64,000 bases of DNA from positions 18,166,001 through 18,230,000 of the forward strand of contig JBITNC010000002.1 in assembly GCA_050084985.1 (NCBI GenBank). The letters run 5' to 3'. This document shows positions 56,820-64,000 of this stretch, piece by piece. The translations under genes were made by a program, and so were the position numbers. The notes under the pieces are model-generated. The model saw nothing but the letters and a program-made list of their open reading frames with translations, was not told the origin of the DNA and did no database searches. The first letter of the stretch is position 1; each line of letters starts with the position of its first letter. Origin of the DNA: Nageia nagi. Lineage: Eukaryota > Pinophyta.

Positions 56820-56889
56820 GTGCTCTAATATGGTTACTAACAATCTTTGGTTCCGTTGAGAGAATGAGAAGAGTTGGATAGCAGGTAAC

Positions 56890-58296
56890 CATTCTTCTTT
56901 CTTCCTTCCTTCTTTTCTTTTATTTTATTTTATTTTTTTATTTTATTTTTTGGATTTTGGATTGGAATTTGGAAGCTTTCAAATTGTTTTCATTTTTTAT
57001 ATTAGTATTTTTTATTTAAAATTATGTTACTTTTGCTTAGTTATCATGGTTGAGGGATATTGTTTCTTTCAAATTTACTTGGGATTTTTATTCAACTTCA
57101 TTCGCATCTTTTATCAATTAACAAGATTTTGTATTATGTTCTTTCGTATAAGAGGAGGTGAGATTTGAAAATTGGTCTCCTACAATTTGAGAGATTTAAC
57201 AATTTTTTACTCATCAAATTCTCTAGTGAAGGTCACATTTCCCTTGTATCATAATTAGATAGATAGATATCTTTTAACGATCTTTTAAATCCATTGGTTT
57301 GTAGAACCTATCAAAGTTTGTTCCAAAGTAAATATATATCAATTAAGTATTTGAATGATTGTTTCTCAGATAAAGAAAACATTGAACAATGAGTAAATAT
57401 TCGAACAAAAATAACAATACTCCCAAGGATAATTGACTACATTTACTCATACCCACCTAATGAAAATAAATAATTAAAACAAAATTCTAGAACGAGATCA
57501 AGCACAATATTGAAAGTTCATTCTTGTACTTCATTGTAATTTGGTATTAACATTTTTTTCTTGGATTATTAAATATTGTGTGCATATCTCCTTTTTATCA
57601 TTAAAGCTACTACATTGATCCTCCATACTTCATATTATTGTAATTGGTATCATTTTTTTGGGGATTTATTAAAGGTTGTATGTTGATCTCCTTTTTGTGA
57701 CTAAGGGTTCCACATAAATCCTCCATCCTTCATATTATTGTCACTTGGTATCATCATTATTATATTGTATTATCATTATTATTGTCATTACGAGGTATTA
57801 CGATTATTATTATCTTGTGATATTATCATCATTATGTGGTATTATCACCATGATGGGGTTTGAAGTTTAATCTAGATATCACCATCCAAGTGTTTCAACC
57901 ATTCCATCAAGAATCTATTTGTAAAGGTTACCTAGTAATTGAATGAAATAATGCATTATCAATTTAAAGGTTTAGAAAAAGGTATTATATTAATATTGAG
58001 GATAATAAACCTTCATAAAATCAAATATTTTCAAAGACTCTAACCAATGAATAAAACAATAATCAAACAATACACCAACAAATGACTAAAAAAGGTAATT
58101 ATTTAATGTTGGTATTTAAATTTTATTATTCTTTTACTTTGTTGAATGTAATATGTTTTCTATAAAATATGGTTGATTTTTTTAATATATTTTTGTAAGT
58201 ATGGGATTAAGTTTTATCATAGAATTTTTTATTTCATTATTATTGTATAATTCATATAATAATAAATTTGTAATCCCTCTTAAATGATTATTTATT
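56890..58296. other. Intergenic, AT-rich, with a ~100-bp tandem repeat
   Basis: No gene. Units beginning at about 57,529, 57,628 and 57,728 (cttcatattattgt-like, ...tggtat) repeat with a period of 99-100 bp and pass into an ATT/ATC microsatellite at 57,755-57,845. Confidence 0.6.
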
Positions 58297-58705
58297 AGGA
58301 AAATTATGAAAATACCCCTATATTTTATCATAACTATGAAAATATTCCTACTTTTTCAAAATTATGAAAATACCCATACTCCATACTCTACAATAGTCAA
58401 ATGTATCAAATGCCCTTCAATAATTAATTTATATGTGCTATATATGATATAATAAAACACACATCCATGCAAAATGGAAACTCTTCAAATCTAATGCATA
58501 TGAGAACTACGAATAACATGGTAGATGTGGAAGCATTAGGATTGGGAGGAGCAGTCATACAAGCACCTCATCCTTCTCGAAGGAACATTATTGGTAGAGT
58601 ATGAAGTGCAAACATAGGGGTGTAGGGGTATTTTCATAATTTTGAAAACAATAGGGGTATTTTCGTAGTTATGATAAAATATAGGGGTATTTTCATAATT
58701 TTCCT
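58297..58705. mobile_element. Mutator-type MITE, 409 bp
   Basis: Terminal inverted repeats of about 83 bp (left from 58297, right ending 58705) are nearly perfect and start AGGAAAATTATGAAAATACC. The flanking direct repeat ttatttatt (58288-58296 and 58706-58714) is a perfect 9-bp target duplication, the Mutator-family length. The unique centre (about 58,400-58,615) holds a 34-codon frame (58500-58604) with VEALGLGGAVIQAPHPSRR, possibly a captured gene scrap. No transposase. Confidence 0.93.
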
Positions 58706-58924
58706 TTATTTATTTTTAAAATGATTTATAGCTTAGACAACTGTAAAAATTTCTTTTTAAGCACTTAAAAGTTAAAGATTTAAAATACTATTATATTTAG
58801 AAGATAGTGGTATGTTTCTTTCATTGATGGTAAATCATTATGTTGTTTACGTTTGAGTGAGTAAAATATTAATTATAAAGGTGGATAAACATGTTAAGTA
58901 AATAGGTAAAATAAACTGGATGAG

Positions 58925-60300
58925 CCTTCTCATACCCAATTTCTTTTAGAAGATACCTCAACCAAATAATTCCTTATGTTGCGATTGATATGGCTTGATA
59001 TTCTCACTTTATAGTGGAGAGAGCAATAGTAGGTTCCTTCTTGGAGGCCTAAGAGATAGCACCTAAACCAATGCTAGATATATAAGCAAAGGTTGATTTC
59101 CTATCATCTTTATCTTCCTCATAGTTAGAATCTGAGAGAAGAAATGAGGGAAACTTAGAATAGTTGATAATAAGATCCTTTATTAGTGTAATATAACTCA
59201 AGATTTGCTTAACAACATTGAGGTGCTCAACATATAATTTTTGCATAAACCATGCCATAAGATTTACTACAAAGGTAATATCTGGCTTAGAGATAGTCAA
59301 ACAAAGAAGATTGCCAATTAGTTGCCTGTAAGACATCGTATTTACCAACTGAGAGTTAGAGCTAAGAGATAAAGTGATTCTAGGAGAGACTTGGATCATG
59401 GCAATTTTTCATTTCTCCATTCCAAACTTTTATAAAATGTATTATATATACTTGGATTGACTAAAGTAAGTACAATCCTTGTATTAGTACACTTGCATAC
59501 TAAGGTAGTAATGCAAGAGACCAAGATCAATCATTTAAAATGTTGCCTTTAGTTTAGATATGCAATCTTGGATGATTTTATCATTATTTTCTATAATTAG
59601 AAGATCATCCACATAGAGAAGAATTAAGATCAAGTATTATCCTTGATTGAGCACATATAGATATGAATAAGAGAAGCACTTACAGAATCTAATGTTCACA
59701 AAGTATCCTGAAATATTTTTGTACTAAGCTTTAAGTGCTTGCTTAAGTCCATATAAATACTTCTTTAGCTTACATACGAGAGAATCTTTTCCTTCCAAAA
59801 CAAACCCTTCTAGTTGAATCATGTAAATCTCTTGAAAAATTGCCATTGAGAAAAGCACTCTTGACATCAAGTTGAAAAACTTTACATTTCTGAGTTATTG
59901 CAAACTTAAGTATTAACTTGATTATGGGCATCTTTACCATTGAAAGCAAAATATTCCTCATAATCAACTTCGTATTTCTAAACGAAACCCTTGGCTACTA
60001 ACCTTGCCTTATGTTTCTCAATTTCTCTAAATTGTATTTAACCCTGTAAATCCACTTATTGCTAATCACATTCTGATAATTAGGATAGGGAATTAATTCC
60101 CAAGCTTGATTTTTCATTAGAGCCTCATACTCCACATTTATGGCTTCCAATCAACATTCATGCTTCGAAGCTTATTTGAATGATGAGGGATCAATCTTTC
60201 TATCTATTTTAGAAAATAAGGATTTGTTTAAGGTCATACTTCTCGTTATCCTTTGTGTTGGAGAATTTTTCTCTTGATGTGATTTATCTACATTGACATC
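58925..60300 (-). pseudogene. Copia-D reverse transcriptase and RNase H remnant
   Basis: RT pieces include KCKVFQLDVKSAFLNGNF (in 59770-59967) and the YVDD motif (59604-59615, intact). RNase H pieces include SDSNYEEDKDDRKSTFAYI (in 59049-59399), and the sequence fades after WLRYLLKEIGYE near 58,950. Frames change at least three times. Confidence 0.82.
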
Positions 60301-61500
60301 CAACTAGTTATGTGTAAAAAATGAGTCATCAAGATCATCCAAGTTCTCACAAGAAGTAGATTCCTTAGGAAGTTCATTGAACTTTACATCCATTGAGATG
60401 AATATTACTCTAGAGGAAGGAGAGTACATAGAGCCTGTAGCCTCTATGCTAACTATCATAGCCCACAAAGATGCACTTTTTGAATATCTTATCCAACTTA
60501 TTTCTTTTCTCAAAAATAATGAAGGCATAGGCATCACAACCAAATACCCTAAGGTGACAAATGTTAGGTTTCTTTCCTATCCATACCTCATACAAGGTCT
60601 TTTCTTCAACTACTTTCGTAGGGAACCTATTAAGGGTGTATATTGTAATGTTCACAACTTCACCCTAATAGCCCCCAAAGATGCACTTTTTGAATCTCTT
60701 TTCCAGCTTCTTTCATTTTTCAAAAATAATGAAGGTATAAGCATCATAACCAAATACCCTAAGATGAGAGATGTTAGGTTTCTTTCCAATCCATACCTCA
60801 TATGTGGTTTTACCTTCAACTACTTTCGTAGGGCACTTATTTAGGGTGTAGATTGTAGTGTTCATAGATTCACCCCATAAAAAACTAGGGAGATTTTTCA
60901 ATGTGCACCTAACTATTTCTTTAATGGTTCTATTCTTCCTTTTGAAAATATGGTTTTGCTAAGGGGTGTAAAGGATTGTGAACTACCTCTTGATCTTGTA
61001 TTTGGAATAGTATTCATTGAACTCATTATTATTGTATTCATCCCCATTGTCAAATCTTAGCATCTTGATTTTAAAGTCATACTGATTTTCAACTAAAGCT
61101 TTGAAATATTTGAACTTGTAAAAGGTTTGATCCTTGTGCTCAAGTAGATAACCAAATGTCATCCTACTAAAATTATCGATGAAGGTCAAGACATAGGAAG
61201 CTCCACTAAGAGACTTAGTTTGAAATGGATCCATCAAATCTGTATGCACAAGTTGAAGAGGTTGTGTTACCATTGTTACCTTATCTTTCTCAATAAAATT
61301 TCAATTCATTTTTCCTAATATGTACTTCTCACAAAGACCAATATTGGGTGATATCAAAGGCAAACCTTCCACAAGTTCTTAATTTTTCATGACTTGAATG
61401 CTCTTGTAGTCAAGATGTACTAATTGATGGTGGCAAAGATTTCTCCTAGAGAAAATATTTATAGCAAGGCACATACTTTTTTGCACTTGATCCACAATGT
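60301..61500 (-). pseudogene. Copia-D integrase remnant with a 210-bp internal duplication
   Basis: The catalytic core (60983-61273: LVHTDLMDPF, LRFDNGDEYNNNEF) is followed by two copies of the C-terminal module (TLN-PTKVVE-KT-YEVWIGKKPNI-HLRVFG). They lie at 60713-60901 and 60449-60655, a tandem duplication of exactly 210 bp (70 codons). The second Asp is kept; the Gly run beside it is changed. Stops elsewhere. Confidence 0.85.
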
Positions 61501-62706
61501 AGAGATCATATTTCATTTATCCTTTCACCAAAGTTATAAGTCCTTTCTTAATAAATCAGGAGTGTGAGTTGAACTCAAATGAGTATCCTTTCCTTACAAT
61601 TTGAATTATGGAAAAATGGTTCATACTAAGTTTAGGCATATATATCACATTTTCAAGAACCTTTCCATGCAACAACACACTCCCAATCCCTTGAAATTTA
61701 AGGATTGAATTATCACCTATCACCATTGCATCCTTTCGATACTTATAAAAATTTTCAAACTTAGCCTTTTCAAAATACATGTGATTCATGCATCCAATGT
61801 CAACAATCTAATCATTTGAGAAAGTGTGAGACTTGGAGTAAAGAACACAAATAAAATTAGATTTATTATTATTCTTATTACCTTTGAAGTTGTTTGATTT
61901 TTCAATTACTTTACCACTTTGTTCTTCCTTTTTCCTCAAGAAATCTAATTCCTTATGATCATAGATGCCACAAAAATTACAATTGCCATCAAATTTGGCT
62001 TTGAGTTTGGATTTGGTAGACTTGTCATGGCCATTATGCTATTTGTTTTCACTTTGCTTGAAGTCATTTTTCAAAGCATGGGAAGATTTTTTTTATTATA
62101 GAACTTCCTTTTGAAGTGAGTATTTGTTGGTCCAAGTGCCACAAGGTGATCCTTAGGAGTAGATATTAGCAACTTTTTGTTGAGAGTTTTCTCATATTTT
62201 AAGAGAAGCCTTAAAATAATTTTCCAAGGAGTACACTTCCTCTTCATCATCAAGCCTTGTCTCAATGATTATCATGAAGTGATTGAATTTAGAAGAGAGG
62301 CTTTCAAGGATGGTGAATACCATAAAATCATCATTTATTCAATTGCACCCATACTCCATAAGTTGGGTCCTAAGATACACAATATTGTTCAAGTATATTA
62401 CAACACTTTCATTTTGGAGAATTTGGAATCAAGGTAGATTTTTTTCAGCCTATCCTAAACTTCTTTTGCAGAGTTTGAAGTAGATGTCATGAGGACTTCA
62501 TCTGAAAGTACATAAAATATTATAGAGGTTGCTAGCTCATTCTTTGTGTTGTAAGCCTCAATTATCTTCTCATATATTGGAGAAACTTGGTTTTCATTTA
62601 TTGTTTATCATAATTTTTATGCTTGGAGTTCCACTTTCATCCTAGGTTCCCAAATACCATAGTTGAAACCATCTAGGATGTTCTTGGGTGTAAAGAAGTC
62701 TCCCAT
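61501..62706 (-). pseudogene. Copia-D gag and protease remnant
   Basis: Gag starts GDFFTPKNILDGFNYGIWE, aligned with Copia-A Gag. The knuckle region (about 61,965-62,000) keeps the CNFCGIYD half. The protease reads IVDIGCMNHMYFEKAKF (Ser of DSG changed to Ile) and 61556-61789 holds IGDNSILKFQGIGSV. Several stops. Confidence 0.8.
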
Positions 62707-62719
62707 TTGCTACAAAAAA

Positions 62720-62900
62720 GGTGCAAATGTTAACCAATGTAAGCATGTTAAATTTGTGAACCATATTAATCAACCATGTTGAGTTTATTCAAATTATACA
62801 TGTTGAATTTGTTCAAATTAATCAACCACACATGTTAAATTAATCAATCATACATGTCAAATTTTAACCAAAAGTAATTAATAAGGCATGCTTAAATTGT
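62720..62900 (-). repeat. Short tandem repeat before Copia-D gag
   Basis: About five degenerate units around aatcaacc-catgttgaattt. Copia-A has no such array at the same place. Confidence 0.55.
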
Positions 62901-63009
62901 TTAACCAATTTCACATGAACAAAAGGTTACATTCATATCAAATGATATATCCCATGCATCCAACATATTATCATAACCAAGTAGCATTGTAGAGAGGGTA
63001 GATTTGAAG

Positions 63010-63480
63010 TTATTTTCTTGTTTAAAATTAAGCCTTCACCTATATTCTTGCATGCAACACTTGGTGATGAAATCCAAGCCATGATGGATCCCAAGTCCTA
63101 TCAATCTTCAACCTTTTCCCCTTGGTCAACAATATACTCTCACAAGGAGGAGTAATAACTATTTTCCAAGGGTGTGGCTTATGTTGGATTGGCCAAATTA
63201 TTATCTTGATTAGGTTTCAAGTTATCCATACATGTGGTATCACTACACACATGCTTGTCCACCTATATGGAGTTATATCCAGACCAATAGAGGACTTAGG
63301 GGTAATTAAGAAGTATGGACTTTACACCATTTGGATTGATGAACTAAAGGCTCAAGTCTACCTTGTCCTCCCCTCGTGGCTCCTCAAAAAATTCATGTTG
63401 CAAAATAAAATATGCAAATGTATTCATTTTAGGGGGTGCATTTTCAATATTTATGATTTTTACAAAAATAAAAGTAAAGT
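63010..63480 (-). other. Copia-D leader block conserved with Copia-A
   Basis: Complement of 46,920-47,370 of Copia-A (shared: ctcacaaggag, aactattttccaagg, tgtggtatcactacacacatg). Non-coding in both; the 126-aa + frame here is antisense to the leader. Confidence 0.7.
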
Positions 63481-63629
63481 GCTTAACATAGAGTGTGCTT
63501 AAAAAATGATACATCATCCAAAGTTGAAACCTAAGATTGTCTAATAGATTTTATCATAACCCAAAGAGCATCTCTTTATAGAAAATACATGGTTTCATTT
63601 TTAACTAATAATAATCAAATTTTACCATA

Positions 63630-64000
63630 GCTAGTAAGTGGGGATCAATGAAGGCCAATGGGGTTAGATGCTCTGAGCTAGTAGGTAGGAATATGGAGCA
63701 TCACCTAAGGTTGGAAAGATTGTAGGGTGGCTCTATAGTAAGGTGGGAAAAGGGGAGATAGATCGATGTGATGCAATTGCACTAAGGTTGGGATATGGAT
63801 CAATGTATCAATGATGGGATGGTCAAGATGCTAAGTTCACAAGCTTATAGAGGTAGCCACATGGTAGGCTAGAGTTAATGAGGGAGAGGTGGATCAAGGT
63901 TCACATCATGGGATGGTGGGGGTAGTTGTGTCGTGGGGTGGAGGAAGAAGCCATGCTATTAAGGTCACAATATGGGGGTGGCCAACCCATCAAGGCTACA
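63630..64000. other. G-rich degenerate repeat at the window edge
   Basis: Recurring gggatggt, aggttggg and gggggtgg motifs make this stretch G-rich on the + strand. It would be deeper Copia-D leader if the element continues. No gene. Confidence 0.4.

Larger units (their letters stand above)
58925..64000 (-). mobile_element. Copia-D: decayed relative of Copia-A, 5' part beyond the window
   Basis: On the minus strand: leader (62,707 to window end), gag (from ATG 62704-62706), knuckle, protease, integrase, RT and RNase H, ending abruptly within RNase H at about 58,925. No 3' UTR or LTR follows. Order and residues match Copia-A throughout; many stops and shifts are present. It gives the reference that shows which Copia-A changes are lesions. 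Confidence 0.88.

Noticed and set aside
60377-60844. 155-codon + strand ORF with an internal repeat
   Set aside because: It is antisense to the duplicated Copia-D integrase module; the repeat comes from the 210-bp duplication.
63122-63502. 126-codon + strand ORF at the right end
   Set aside because: It lies antisense to the non-coding Copia-D leader block that is conserved with Copia-A.

Overview
This window is nuclear DNA of a seed plant with a large, repeat-packed genome. The evidence is a pair of eukaryotic tRNA-Ala(UGC) genes, a plant-type secreted two-FAS1-domain (fasciclin-like) protein gene, and Athila-like, Tat-like and Copia LTR retrotransposons nested inside one another. The old, slowly eroding elements and sparse genes would suit a gymnosperm, but nothing here proves that.

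Layout. 1 to about 8.2 kb: a decayed Athila-like Gypsy element (Gypsy-1, + strand) with protease, RT, RNase H and integrase remnants, followed by about 3 kb of further sense coding remnant (ORF3). 8.2-16.6 kb: end of another Gypsy element, an orphan CACTA terminus, an antisense Copia LTR with its 3' UTR (Copia-C), and an eroded gag-like region. 16.8-17.8 kb: tRNA-Ala and a gutted FAS1 pseudogene. 17.8-21.5 kb: mostly non-coding, with a long foldback and a solo LTR flanked by a target duplication. 21.57-34.87 kb: Gypsy-2, a Tat-like element with a second RNase H domain. It is interrupted in gag by a non-autonomous Copia (Copia-B, minus strand) and in the second RNase H by a TIR element. 35.49-53.49 kb: Gypsy-3, with gag-like fragments and no recognisable pol. 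Its 3' LTR is split by Copia-A (43,956-52,895), a young Copia with near-identical LTRs and a perfect 5-bp target duplication. 54.6-56.8 kb: a second, identical tRNA-Ala and an intact intronless FAS1 gene on the minus strand, the only clearly functional protein gene. 58.3-58.7 kb: a Mutator-type MITE. 58.9-64 kb: Copia-D, a decayed minus-strand relative of Copia-A that runs off the window.

How the parts relate. The 16.8-17.8 and 54.6-56.4 kb loci are an old duplication of one unit (tRNA-Ala plus FAS1 gene). In one copy the FAS1 gene survives; in the other it is reduced to about 130 bp. Copia-A, -B, -C and -D belong to one lineage, with shared LTR start, polypurine tract, 3' UTR or leader blocks. 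Most mobile-element ORFs are broken. The most unusual structure is a nine-unit hairpin array in the Copia-A 3' UTR. Its stems carry compensatory changes, and a related hairpin is present in Copia-C.
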